Program-made: the position numbers and the translations under genes | Assembly: GCF_013032855.1 (NCBI RefSeq) | Contig: NZ_WQDA01000004.1 | Coordinates: 310,001-374,000, forward strand | Reading direction: 5' to 3' | Source of the DNA: Ruegeria arenilitoris | GTDB lineage: Bacteria; Pseudomonadota; Alphaproteobacteria; Rhodobacterales; Rhodobacteraceae | DNA length: 64,000 nt | The notes under the pieces: generated by a model | Told to the model about the DNA's origin: nothing | Seen by the model: the letters and a program-made list of their open reading frames with translations, nothing else | Database searches by the model: none | Part shown: positions 53,953 to 62,694 of the stretch, one piece after another | Numbering within the stretch: the stretch's first letter is position 1 | Layout: every line of letters starts with the position of its first letter

Positions 53953-55319
53953 CACTCCGCCGGGGTTTCCGCGACGCCGGGTTCGATGACCTCTTTGCGC
54001 GGAACCCAGATCGAGTAGATGAACAGCAGCGCACCGATGACCACGACCAGACCGGAGCCGAAGCGCATCCAGTAGAAGATCGCGACCTGATCCTGCACAT
54101 CCATGTAGTAGTCACCCACCACGCGCTGCATGTGCGTCTGGACGGTGCCGGCAAAGGTCAGCACGAAGGTCATGAAGACCATGCCGCCGGTCATCAGCCA
54201 GAACGAGGCCATGTTCAGCACCTGATTGTACGGATCACGGTTCTTCAGGATCGGCATCGCATAGGTGAAGATCGCCAGGTTGAGGCAGACATAGGCGCCG
54301 TAGAAGGCCAGGTGCCCGTGGGCCGCCGTGATCTGCGTGCCGTGGGTGTAATAGTTCACCCCGTGCAGCGTGTGCAGGAAGCCCCAGACGCCGGCGCCGA
54401 AGAAGGCCAGCGTGGCACAGCCCAGCGACCACAGCAGCGCGGCCTTGTTGGGGTGGTCCCGACGGCCCTTCCAGACCATGACGAACGCAAAGGCCATCAT
54501 CGCAAAGAACGGGATCACCTCGAGGCTTGAGAAGATCGACCCGATCCACTGCCAGTAACCCGGCGTACCGATCCAATAGTAGTGGTGGCCGGTGCCCAAA
54601 ATGCCCGAGAACAACGCGGCGGCGACGATGACATACAGCCATTTCTCGACCACCTCGCGGTCAACTCCGGTCAGCTTGAGCATCAGGTAGGCCAGGATCG
54701 AGGCCATGATCAGCTCCCACACGCCTTCGACCCACAGGTGAACGACGTACCACCAGTACTGCTTGTCGAGGCTCAGGTTGCCCGGGTTGTAGAAGGCGAA
54801 CAGGAACAGCAGCGCCAGACCCCAGAGGCCCAGCAGCAGGATGTTGGTGATGGCGGTCTTCTTGCCCTTCAGAACGGTCAACGACACGTTGTAGAGGAAG
54901 ATCAGCGCCGCCACGACGATGCCGGCCTTGACCCATTTGGGTTGTTCAAGGAACTCGCGCCCCTCTTTGCCCAGCAGCCAGTTGCCTTCGAACAGGTTGA
55001 AGACATAGGTCAGCACCGCACCCAGCGTACCCAAGATCAGGATCGCCAGCTGGATATAGGCCAGCTTGGTCGAGTGGATCTCGCGTTCGGCCTCTTCGGG
55101 GATCAGGAAATAGGCCGCGCCGAAAAAGCCGGTGATCAGCCACACGATCAGCGCGTTGGTGTGCAGCATCCGCACGATGTTGAACGGCAGAAGCTCGCTC
55201 AGAAAATTGGGGGATACATAGATCCAGCCGGCCAGCAGACCGCCGATCACCTGGATCGCGAACAGGCCCATTGCGAATGCGAAATAGGCATAGGCCACTT
55301 TTTGGGATTCGTATTTCAT
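53952..55319 (-). CDS. norB: Nitric oxide reductase catalytic subunit NorB
   Basis: 455-aa membrane protein with 12 helices, the short cNor form rather than the long quinol type. Metal ligands are visible: His53 for haem b, His194 with Glu198 (HLWVEGVWE) and His245-His246 for the non-haem iron, and His334/His336 for the b3 and b haems. It reduces NO to N2O in the inner membrane with electrons from NorC. It follows norC by 15 nt. Confidence 0.95.
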   Translation of the reverse strand: MKYESQKVAYAYFAFAMGLFAIQVIGGLLAGWIYVSPNFLSELLPFNIVRMLHTNALIVWLITGFFGAAYFLIPEEAEREIHSTKLAYIQLAILILGTLGAVLTYVFNLFEGNWLLGKEGREFLEQPKWVKAGIVVAALIFLYNVSLTVLKGKKTAITNILLLGLWGLALLFLFAFYNPGNLSLDKQYWWYVVHLWVEGVWELIMASILAYLMLKLTGVDREVVEKWLYVIVAAALFSGILGTGHHYYWIGTPGYWQWIGSIFSSLEVIPFFAMMAFAFVMVWKGRRDHPNKAALLWSLGCATLAFFGAGVWGFLHTLHGVNYYTHGTQITAAHGHLAFYGAYVCLNLAIFTYAMPILKNRDPYNQVLNMASFWLMTGGMVFMTFVLTFAGTVQTHMQRVVGDYYMDVQDQVAIFYWMRFGSGLVVVIGALLFIYSIWVPRKEVIEPGVAETPAE

Positions 55320-55334
55320 TGCTCCGTTCCCTTC

Positions 55335-55784
55335 TCAGCCCGCGTCATTCGGGGGCCAGTCCTGAGCGTCGATGTTGTCCGTCCAGATCAGGAAGTTGGC
55401 CAGATCACGGATCTCTTCGTCGCTGAGGTTGAACCTTGGCATCTGCCGGCGACCGGGAATGCCGGTGGGTTGCGCCTCCATCCAGCCCTTGAGGGACTCA
55501 AAGGCCGATTCCGGGTCGTCCAGAACGCCCCAGCGGGTCATCACGTTGGCGACCTCGGGGGCGAAATAGGCACCCTCACCCATGATCGAGTGACAATTGA
55601 TGCAGGCGTGTTTTTCCCAGACGTGTTTGCCCCGGATCACGCTCTCATCCAGCTTCGCCGAGTTCGGCGAATTGACGATGTACAGGTGTGAGTGGGCCGA
55701 CAGGGCCAGAAAGATTAAAATGAAGAACAGTGACCCGCCATAGAATATGTTGCGGGCCATGCTCTTGGTCATGACTTCTCGCAT
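55335..55784 (-). CDS. norC: Nitric oxide reductase cytochrome c subunit NorC
   Basis: 149-aa membrane-anchored cytochrome c. One N-terminal helix (about residues 13-33) is followed by a periplasmic haem domain with CINCH at 61-65 and a Met ligand in RRQMPRF. The ATG at 55784 has AAAGGAG upstream and matches family length. First gene of norCBQDEF; the predicted start from the box at 55848-55861 is 29 nt upstream. Confidence 0.93.
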   Translation of the reverse strand: MREVMTKSMARNIFYGGSLFFILIFLALSAHSHLYIVNSPNSAKLDESVIRGKHVWEKHACINCHSIMGEGAYFAPEVANVMTRWGVLDDPESAFESLKGWMEAQPTGIPGRRQMPRFNLSDEEIRDLANFLIWTDNIDAQDWPPNDAG

Positions 55785-55847
55785 TGCGCTCTCCTTTGCG
55801 CCGCTTTGCTGGTGGGGGGACAATGGCGGGATGGGCGGTTTGCCGCC

Positions 55848-55861
55848 TTAACGAAAGTCAA
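55848..55861. promoter_or_regulatory. FNR/Dnr-type box of the nor operon
   Basis: On the plus strand TTAAC-GAAA-GTCAA, on the minus strand TTGAC-TTTC-GTTAA. The centre at 55854.5 predicts a class II start near 55813, 29 nt before the norC ATG. It fits NO-dependent control of nor. Confidence 0.8.
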
Positions 55862-56028
55862 GACTCTGTCCTGGCACTCGGCCAATAGGCTACATTCCCT
55901 TAAAATAAGCGTGAAATGCCCCGAAATCGCCTTGAACCGCTGTTATCAGGGTGCGAAGTCAGATGGAGTTTCCGGGTCCGTGATGTGCTGTTCCGGTGTC
56001 TTTGATTGAGCGAGTGAACGAGTAAGAG

Positions 56029-57135
56029 ATGGCGAACTATTCCTATATCGGCTACGCGCCAGGGGTGATTTCACTTAGTTTTACCGGGTTTAACTCCGGT
56101 ACCATCACTCTGAGTTCAGGCTATGATCCGAACACCGATCGCCGGGTATTTGACGTAACCGACGCGGCCGGTGGAACGCTGGTGAACGGAGATCCGGACA
56201 ACGGAACTGATTTCAACGGCGACCGTTTCAACAACGAAGTCGGCGATGACCTGACACAGACAGGCGTCGTCACCAGCCTTGACGGATCAACCACCTTTGA
56301 TTCCGGCGCTATCTATCTGGAAGAATCCTATGCCCTGACCAAACCGGGCGGCGGTACGATCGATGTTTTCCGGGTCGAGGTTGAAGGAAATCTTGTCGGA
56401 TACATCACGTCCGAACCTTTGGTACCCGGTACCGCCTATTCCTTCATTCGTTCGAATGTGACCCCTTCAAACGCTCCGGACACCACCGATCCCACAGCCA
56501 TTGTCGACGTGCCCTGTTTTACCGCCGGTACGCTGATCGAAACACCCACCGGCGCCAAGGCGATAGAAGATCTGGCCGAAGGCGACCTGGTTCTGACGCT
56601 CGATCACGGCTCGCAACCGATTCGCTGGATCGGCTCGCGCACCCTGACGTCGATCGATTTGCAGGCCAACCCACGCCTGCGTCCGATCTGTGTATCAGCC
56701 GGAGCGCTGGGGGCGGGTCTACCGCGGCGCGACCTGCGGGTCTCTCCGCAGCACCGGATGCTGGTTCGCTCGGCGATTGCCGTGCGCATGTTCGACGCCC
56801 AAGAGGTGCTGATCCCAGCCCACAAGCTGGTCGGCGTTCCCGGCGTTCATGCCGATGAAACCGCCAGCAGCGTGACGTACTACCACATTCTGTTCGACCG
56901 CCATGAAATCGTGACCGCCGAAGGGGCTCCGTCGGAAAGCCTGTACACCGGGCCCGAAGCACTCAAAAGCATTGGCCGCGATGCCCGAGACGAGATCTTC
57001 GAGATTTTCCCCGAGCTTGACGACCCGGATCATGTCCCGATCGCCGCTCGGCCCATTCCCGAAACCGGCAAGCGTGCGCGGCACATGATCCATCGGCATG
57101 TCAAAAACGCGCGACCTTTGATCGACCGGGCCTGA
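56029..57135 (+). CDS. Hint-domain protein of unknown role
   Basis: 368-aa protein. Residues 1 to about 155 are a Gly/Asp/Thr/Asn-rich region with beta-repeat character and no Cys or signal peptide. A Hint (hedgehog/intein) domain starts at Cys163 (VPCFTAGTLIETP) and runs to about residue 305. A basic tail ends the protein. Hint domains of this type can cut themselves at the Cys, and many Rhodobacterales carry them in possibly secreted proteins. The gene sits between norC and nnrS on the opposite strand and is converged on by nnrS 5 nt after its stop. No link to denitrification is known. Confidence 0.82.
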   Translation: MANYSYIGYAPGVISLSFTGFNSGTITLSSGYDPNTDRRVFDVTDAAGGTLVNGDPDNGTDFNGDRFNNEVGDDLTQTGVVTSLDGSTTFDSGAIYLEESYALTKPGGGTIDVFRVEVEGNLVGYITSEPLVPGTAYSFIRSNVTPSNAPDTTDPTAIVDVPCFTAGTLIETPTGAKAIEDLAEGDLVLTLDHGSQPIRWIGSRTLTSIDLQANPRLRPICVSAGALGAGLPRRDLRVSPQHRMLVRSAIAVRMFDAQEVLIPAHKLVGVPGVHADETASSVTYYHILFDRHEIVTAEGAPSESLYTGPEALKSIGRDARDEIFEIFPELDDPDHVPIAARPIPETGKRARHMIHRHVKNARPLIDRA

Positions 57136-57140
57136 GCCGC

Positions 57141-58334
57141 TCAGGACGGTACCGCACGCGGACCCACCAAGGCCGGCCACATCGCCACCACATACAGCGC
57201 CATCGCGCTGATCCACAGCCCGTCGGCAACCAGCATGGCGGTCAAGAATTGCGCGTCCAACCCGGACCCAATCCAGCGCAAAATCGCGGCCAGAGCCATC
57301 GCGCCGTAGGCGACGACCACCGGCGCGGGGGCGACCAGCGCCCGTCCGCTATGGCCAAGCGCCGCGCGGCTCATGACCGCCAGCGTCATGCCACCGACGC
57401 AGCCGATGCCCAACACATGCAGCGCACCAAGTTCACTGCCGAGGCCCAACAAGCCCATTCCCCACAGAACCAGTCCAAGGCCCAGCATCCCCAAGGCCAG
57501 ATGCAGCGCAAACAGAATCGGCTGCCGGACAGCCCAAGCCCCCCGCCAACCTGACAGGCGCAAGCCCTGTATCGCTCCGAGGACCAGCGCCAAAATCGCG
57601 ACCGCGTGCCCGGCCCCGAAGATCAGCATCACAGCGGGCAGCAACAGGGCCAGCACCATGTTGCTTTTTTCCATCCAATCGCGACTGACAGGCCAGTCAG
57701 CTTCGGGCACGCCTGCGCGCTTCATTGCGTTGCGCGTAAAGGCCGGAGTGATCCGACCACCCAGAATGGAGATCATGGAACACAAGGCCAGCAGTCCTGT
57801 ACGCAGACCGACATCCAGGGTTCCGACCGTCACACCGATCCAGTCCAGATGGGTCAACAGGTTGGACACCCAGATGTAGGCCAGCAACAGAAGAAAGATC
57901 ATGTTCTGCGGTTTTGGTCGCCGGATCAGCTGGGTGGCGATCTTGGCCGCAAGAACCGGCACGAAGGCGAGGTCGAGCACCGCGACAATCACCGGGTCGA
58001 TCACACCCGAAAACCACAGCGCCACGCGCCCGGCCAACCACAGCGCCGCTGCAGCGGCAATAAACAAACGCCGCGCCTCAGGGGCACCGGTCCAGTTGGG
58101 AACGGCGGTCAGAAAGAACCCGCCCAGTGCGGCACTGGCATAGCCGAAAATCATCTCGTGCGCGTGCCACATCGGCGGGCTCATGGCAGAGGGCGCTTCG
58201 GTCCACATTTCAATCCCGGCCAACGTTGCCAGCCACCCCCCCCAGGCCAGACCGGCAAACACGCCGTAAAGACCTGCAAACAGAAAAAAGACCCGGAACC
58301 CCTCACCCATAACGCGCGTGATTGCCGATGGCAT
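57141..58334 (-). CDS. nnrS: NnrS-family haem-copper membrane protein
   Basis: 397-aa membrane protein with about 12 hydrophobic segments. His residues in WHAHEMIFGYASAALGGF (about residues 55-72) are typical of NnrS, a haem- and copper-containing protein that relieves NO stress. The ATG at 58334 has AAGGAG 8 nt upstream; an open frame continues to 58379 without support. Its promoter box (58398-58411) faces away from that of nirS. Confidence 0.88.
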   Translation of the reverse strand: MPSAITRVMGEGFRVFFLFAGLYGVFAGLAWGGWLATLAGIEMWTEAPSAMSPPMWHAHEMIFGYASAALGGFFLTAVPNWTGAPEARRLFIAAAAALWLAGRVALWFSGVIDPVIVAVLDLAFVPVLAAKIATQLIRRPKPQNMIFLLLLAYIWVSNLLTHLDWIGVTVGTLDVGLRTGLLALCSMISILGGRITPAFTRNAMKRAGVPEADWPVSRDWMEKSNMVLALLLPAVMLIFGAGHAVAILALVLGAIQGLRLSGWRGAWAVRQPILFALHLALGMLGLGLVLWGMGLLGLGSELGALHVLGIGCVGGMTLAVMSRAALGHSGRALVAPAPVVVAYGAMALAAILRWIGSGLDAQFLTAMLVADGLWISAMALYVVAMWPALVGPRAVPS

Positions 58335-58397
58335 GCCTGCTCTCCTTGGCCAAGCTGTTCGTTTCCCAAGCACTAGCAACCGCTGGGCTCGCGCCCC

Positions 58398-58411
58398 TTA
58401 ACCAAAATCAA
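58398..58411. promoter_or_regulatory. FNR/Dnr-type box of nnrS
   Basis: TTAAC-CAAA-ATCAA on the plus strand. The centre at 58404.5 predicts an nnrS start near 58363, 29 nt before the ATG at 58334. The right half-site is the FNR form ATCAA. Confidence 0.65.
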
Positions 58412-58492
58412 GCGTCGGCGAAAACATGACCCCAAAAAGCACTTATTTTCATGGCTTCTTTCGGCCCCATTTCCGTCTGAACACCCCCTCCG

Positions 58493-58506
58493 TTGACTTT
58501 CGTCAA
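58493..58506. promoter_or_regulatory. FNR/Dnr-type box of nirS
   Basis: TTGAC-TTTC-GTCAA, with perfectly symmetric half-sites. The centre at 58499.5 predicts a start near 58541, 27 nt before the nirS ATG. It is the best-matching box in the window. Confidence 0.85.
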
Positions 58507-58567
58507 GGAGAAGACGCCCGTCCCGGCGCAGTGTCCGGCCTGCCTCACCAGCAAACGGAGAGTGATC

Positions 58568-60244
58568 ATGTCACTTGGAATCAGCTATCACACCACCAGC
58601 CGCGCCTTCGGGGTCGGTCTGGCCATGTTGTTGGGCAGCGTCGCTGCTCCGACATTCGCCGAAGAGCCAACCCTGAGCGACGAGGCCTTCGAGGCTTCGA
58701 AACAGCTCTACTTCGAACAATGTGCCGGCTGCCACGGCGTGCTGCGCAAGGGCGCCACCGGCAAGAACCTCGAGCCGCAATGGAAGAAAACCGCAGCCGA
58801 CGGCACCGTGACCGAAGGCGGCACCCTGCAACTGGGCCAGGAGCGCCTTGAAAAGATCATCGCGTGGGGCACCGAAGGCGGCATGAACAACTTCTCGGAC
58901 ATCATGACCGAGGAAGAAATCCGCGACATGGCGACCTACATCATGATGGAGCCGCCCAAGCCGCCGGAAATGTCGCTGGAACAGATGAAGGCGACCCGCA
59001 AGGTCTATGTCGAAGAGGCAGACTATCCGACCGAACCGCTGCACGGTCGCAACTGGGAGAACTTCTTCGTCGTCATCGAACGTGACGTGGGCAAGGTGGC
59101 CGTAATCGACGGCGACACCAAAGAGGTGCTGACCCACATCCCCACCGGCTATGCCGTGCACGTTCTGAAAGCGTCCGAACACCATAGCCTGACCGAACCG
59201 GAACATCCCGGCCGCTTCTGGTACACCATGGGTCGCGACGGCAAGATGACCAAAATCGACCTCTGGCAGACTCCGGACAAGATGTTGGTCTCTGAGGTCA
59301 AGATCGCCTATGACGCCCGCGACGTCGCAGTTTCCGGCGATGGCAAATACGTCATCGGTGGTGGTTACTGGCCGCCGCACTTCGCGATCGTTGACGCCAA
59401 AACCATGGAACCGCTCAAGGTCGTTTCGACCCGCGGCGTGAACGTGGACGGCGACTATGTCGAAGAAAGCCGCGTGGCCGCGATCTACACGACACCGAAC
59501 GAACCGACCTGGATCGTCGCCGTGAAAGAGTTGGGCCAGTTGTGGCAGGTCGATTACACGGACCTCGACAACCTGCGCATCGACAAGATCGACAGCGCCA
59601 AGTTCCTGCATGACGGTTTCTTTGACCCGACGGGCCGCTATTTTCAGATCGCCGCGAACGCGTCGAACAAAATGGTGGTCGTCGATACCGAGACCCACAA
59701 GCTGGAGGCGATGATCGACACCGCTGCCCTGCCGCACCCCGGACCGGGCGCAAACTGGGTCGATCCGAACTGTGGACCGGTTGCCGGCACGACCCACCTG
59801 GGTGTGGGTACCGTGACCGTTTGGGGCAACGACCCCGAAGGCCACCCGGATCAGGCTTGGAAGGTCTGCTACGAAGTAGAGACGGACGGCCCCGGCCTGT
59901 TTGTCCGCACCCACCCGAACTCAGACTACATCTGGGCTGACCAGACCAAACACCCCGAGCCGGAAATCCAGCAGTCGGTGCAAGTCATCTCGAAAGAGAC
60001 CGGCGAGATCGTGAAAACGATCCAGATCACCGAAGACGAAGGCAGTGCCGCCGTTCACTTTGAATTCAATGCCGACGGCACCGAGGTCTGGGTCTCCAAG
60101 TGGAACCTGTCGGACTCCAAGGAGCCCAACGGTCAAATCGTGATCTTCGACGCCAAGACGCTGGAAGAGATCGGCCGTATCGACGGGCTCTATGCGCCGA
60201 CCGGCAAGTTCAACGTCTACAACCGCTCGAACCACGTCACCTGA
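58568..60244 (+). CDS. nirS: Cytochrome cd1 nitrite reductase
   Basis: 558-aa periplasmic enzyme that reduces nitrite to NO. A signal peptide (about residues 1-31) is followed by a haem c domain with CAGCH at 52-56 and a Met ligand further on, then the eight-bladed d1 propeller that holds the conserved HFA, GRYF and GAGHGS-type positions of the family. The ATG at 58568 has a GGAGAG site; an upstream frame to 58493 overlaps the promoter box and is not used. First gene of the nir operon. Confidence 0.95.
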   Translation: MSLGISYHTTSRAFGVGLAMLLGSVAAPTFAEEPTLSDEAFEASKQLYFEQCAGCHGVLRKGATGKNLEPQWKKTAADGTVTEGGTLQLGQERLEKIIAWGTEGGMNNFSDIMTEEEIRDMATYIMMEPPKPPEMSLEQMKATRKVYVEEADYPTEPLHGRNWENFFVVIERDVGKVAVIDGDTKEVLTHIPTGYAVHVLKASEHHSLTEPEHPGRFWYTMGRDGKMTKIDLWQTPDKMLVSEVKIAYDARDVAVSGDGKYVIGGGYWPPHFAIVDAKTMEPLKVVSTRGVNVDGDYVEESRVAAIYTTPNEPTWIVAVKELGQLWQVDYTDLDNLRIDKIDSAKFLHDGFFDPTGRYFQIAANASNKMVVVDTETHKLEAMIDTAALPHPGPGANWVDPNCGPVAGTTHLGVGTVTVWGNDPEGHPDQAWKVCYEVETDGPGLFVRTHPNSDYIWADQTKHPEPEIQQSVQVISKETGEIVKTIQITEDEGSAAVHFEFNADGTEVWVSKWNLSDSKEPNGQIVIFDAKTLEEIGRIDGLYAPTGKFNVYNRSNHVT

Positions 60245-60263
60245 CGGGTTGGCAGCAAGCACA

Positions 60264-60294
60264 GGAAAGGGCGGGCCCCTCGCCCGCCCTTTCC
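60264..60294 (+). other. Long stem-loop after nirS
   Basis: GGAAAGGGCGGGC (60264-60276) and GCCCGCCCTTTCC (60282-60294) form a perfect 13-bp stem with a 5-nt loop, 19 nt after the nirS stop. Only TTT follows some bases later, so part of transcription may stop here or the nirS message may be protected. Confidence 0.7.
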
Positions 60295-60389
60295 ACGTTT
60301 GTCCGCGGCGCCCTGCCCGGCATCCCAACCACCATTCCAACCGGCCTGAAATCCAAGGCCAGACATGACAGCCAAAACGGAGCCTGGAC

Positions 60390-62177
60390 ATGACCCAGTC
60401 CGAACCGGAAAAGAAAAAACCGATCTGGCGCCGGTATTTCCTGTGGGGAATGCCCGTGGCCGGCATCGCCGCGGCCTTTGTCGCCGGCATCATCTTCTGG
60501 GGCGGGTTCAACACCGCCATGGAAGCCACCAACACCGAGAAATTCTGTGTCTCGTGCCATGAGATGCGCGACTATATCTACACCGAGTACAAGGGAACGA
60601 TCCATGACGTGAACCGCTCGGGCGTGGGCGCGGTCTGTTCGGACTGCCACGTGCCCAAGGACTGGACGCACAAGATCATCCGCAAGATCAAAGCCTCGAG
60701 AGAGCTGTACGGCAAGATGGTTGGCTCGATCAGCACGCCCGAGAAATTCGAGGCCAAGCGCATCCATCTGGCCATGAACGAATGGCAGCGGATGAAAAAG
60801 ACCGACTCGCGCGAGTGCCGCAACTGCCACGATTTCGAGTCGATGATGCCCGAGTTCCAGAAGCCACGCGCGCGGCAGCAGCACCTGAACGCGATGGAGG
60901 TGGGCCAGACCTGCATCGACTGCCACAAGGGTATCGCACACTCGAACATCCGTGACCGCGCACCCGAAGATTTTCTGGAAGAGCTCGAAGCCCCGAACCC
61001 GGCCTTCGCCCGTCCGATCCCGCCGGAATACCTGGCCAGCCTGGAGCGGATCGAAGCCAAGGAGGCCGCCGAGGCCGAAGCCGAGAAAGCCGCCCGCAAA
61101 GCCCAGCAGGAGGCGGTGCAGGCGCAGATCGCTGCAGCGGTCGACACCGCCTTGGCCGAGGAACGCGCCAAGGCCGATGGCACAGCAACCGACGCCGCGG
61201 CCTCGGGCGGCAGCGACGTTGGTGGCAACATCGACTGGAACGCCGTGGCCAGCACCGATCTGAAACTGTTCTATCCGGGACAGGCTTCGTTCGAATGGGT
61301 GCAGAACGGCAAGACCCACGGTGGCGCACGCCCTCTGACCAAGGGTGGCGACCAGTGCTCGACCTGCCACGCCAAGGAGCTGGACGCGATCGGCAACAAG
61401 ATCGTCGCTGGCGGTGATCTCGAACCGACCCCCATCCCCGGCAAGCGCGGGGTGATCGACGCTACGGTTCAGGCCGCGCATGACGACGAAATCCTGTATA
61501 TCCGGCTGCAATGGGCGGATGCGGGCCACAATCCCGCGCCCTTCGTCGACGGCGGTAAGATGGACCCGGACAACCCGATCAAGGTCGCCATGATGATCAC
61601 CGGCACCGGGATCGAGCTGGGCGAACAGGTGGGGTGCTGGGCCTCGTGCCACGCCGACAACACCTATATGCCCTTTGCGCCCGATGCCGAAACCATCGCC
61701 GCCAACCCGGACGTGGCCGCACGCCTGACGGCCAAGGACACCGTCACCAAGTACATCAGCGAAAGCCGCACCGAGGTCGAAGTCAAAGGCCGGCGCGGCA
61801 AGCCGCTAGGCGGCTGGGACAAGCTGCAGGCCGAAGAGCAGATCGCGCAATACCTGCAGGACGGCACATTCCTTGACCTGATGCGCGTCTATGCCGACGG
61901 CAGCGCCACCAATGGCTATCTGCTGGAACAGCGCGTGGTCAACGATGGCGAGATCTCGGCCTCGGCCAGCCTGTCGGGCGGCATGTGGACGGTGGTGTTC
62001 TCGCGGCCGCTGAACTCGGGCGCACCGGGCGACGTGCCGCTGGAGCCGGGCAAGACCTACACGGTGGGCTTTGCCATCCACGATGACCACTCGGCCGCAC
62101 GGTTCCACCACGTCACGCTGAACACCAGCCTCGCGCTGGATGACGACAGCGCCGACATCAACGTGGTCAAACAGTAA
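60390..62177 (+). CDS. NapC/NirT-type tetrahaem cytochrome fused to an ethylbenzene-dehydrogenase-like haem domain
   Basis: 595-aa multihaem protein. Residues 1-190 are a NapC/NirT quinol dehydrogenase: a membrane anchor (about 17-40) and four haem motifs, CVSCH (53-57), CSDCH (83-87), CRNCH (143-147) and CIDCH (175-179). An Ala/Glu-rich helix (about 215-265) links this to a domain of about 310 residues with CSTCH (323-327) and an unusual CX3CH (Cys416, Cys420, His421) that resembles haem-binding subunits of ethylbenzene and DMSO dehydrogenases. It could pass electrons from quinol to NirS or another periplasmic partner, bypassing bc1. NirT proteins are usually near 200 aa. The ATG at 60390 has GGAG upstream. 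Confidence 0.85.
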   Translation: MTQSEPEKKKPIWRRYFLWGMPVAGIAAAFVAGIIFWGGFNTAMEATNTEKFCVSCHEMRDYIYTEYKGTIHDVNRSGVGAVCSDCHVPKDWTHKIIRKIKASRELYGKMVGSISTPEKFEAKRIHLAMNEWQRMKKTDSRECRNCHDFESMMPEFQKPRARQQHLNAMEVGQTCIDCHKGIAHSNIRDRAPEDFLEELEAPNPAFARPIPPEYLASLERIEAKEAAEAEAEKAARKAQQEAVQAQIAAAVDTALAEERAKADGTATDAAASGGSDVGGNIDWNAVASTDLKLFYPGQASFEWVQNGKTHGGARPLTKGGDQCSTCHAKELDAIGNKIVAGGDLEPTPIPGKRGVIDATVQAAHDDEILYIRLQWADAGHNPAPFVDGGKMDPDNPIKVAMMITGTGIELGEQVGCWASCHADNTYMPFAPDAETIAANPDVAARLTAKDTVTKYISESRTEVEVKGRRGKPLGGWDKLQAEEQIAQYLQDGTFLDLMRVYADGSATNGYLLEQRVVNDGEISASASLSGGMWTVVFSRPLNSGAPGDVPLEPGKTYTVGFAIHDDHSAARFHHVTLNTSLALDDDSADINVVKQ

Positions 62178-62179
62178 CG

Positions 62180-62207
62180 AAAAGGGGCCGGCGATACGGC
62201 CCCTTTT
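62180..62207 (+). other. Stem-loop between the cytochrome and cupredoxin genes
   Basis: AAAAGGGGCCG (62180-62190) and CGGCCCCTTTT (62197-62207) form a perfect 11-bp stem with a 6-nt loop. The TTTT of the right arm gives it terminator shape on both strands. It starts 2 nt after the stop codon and ends 24 nt before the cupredoxin start, so read-through must occur if the genes share one message. Confidence 0.7.
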
Positions 62208-62231
62208 CCACGGCCGAGGAGACACGCGACC

Positions 62232-62639
62232 ATGACGACCAAGCCCCTTCTGACCGCAGTCCTGACCCTAGCGATGGTTCTGCCAGCCCTAGCCGATGAA
62301 GCCGACCAGATCTGCGCCGAGGCCGAGGAAAGCTATGTCGAACTCTTCGGCGATCCTTCCGACGCCGTGCTGGATGCCGAGGTGGTGCTGATGTACAAGT
62401 ACCACTTCTGCCCGGCCCAGATCACGGTCAAGCCCGGCACCACGGTGCGCTGGGTCAACGTGGACAAGCGCACCAGCCATTCGGTGCTTTTGAAGGACGG
62501 CAGCCAGCCCGAATCCGACCGCATCTTCCCCGAGGAATCGGTCGAGATGACGTTCCTTGAACCCGGCCCGCAGAACTATCTGTGCGGCCCGCATTGGGAA
62601 ACGCAGAACATGGTCGGCATGGTCACCGTCGAGCCCTGA
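62232..62639 (+). CDS. Periplasmic cupredoxin (type 1 copper protein)
   Basis: 135-aa exported protein with a Sec signal peptide (residues 1 to about 21). The type 1 copper ligands are His83 (TSHSV), Cys118 and His121 (YLCGPH) and probably Met127. The spacing Cys-x2-His-x5-Met is one longer than in pseudoazurin. An extra HFC stretch is at residues 58-60. It is probably an electron donor to NirS, as pseudoazurin or cytochrome c551 are elsewhere. Confidence 0.82.
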   Translation: MTTKPLLTAVLTLAMVLPALADEADQICAEAEESYVELFGDPSDAVLDAEVVLMYKYHFCPAQITVKPGTTVRWVNVDKRTSHSVLLKDGSQPESDRIFPEESVEMTFLEPGPQNYLCGPHWETQNMVGMVTVEP

Positions 62640-62667
62640 ACGCAGGCAGACATACAGGCAAACTAAA

Positions 62668-62694
62668 GGAGCGCGGGCGCAAATCCCGCGCTCC
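62668..62694 (+). terminator. Stem-loop ending the nirS-cupredoxin segment
   Basis: GGAGCGCGGG (62668-62677) and CCCGCGCTCC (62685-62694) form a 10-bp stem with a 7-nt loop, 28 nt after the cupredoxin stop. It is followed directly by TTAACTTAT, which is also the left part of the next promoter box. The T content is modest, so termination is probably incomplete. Confidence 0.6.

Noticed and set aside
58493-58567. N-terminal extension of nirS
   Set aside because: The extra codons overlap the FNR-type box and the predicted promoter, and the signal peptide begins at 58568.
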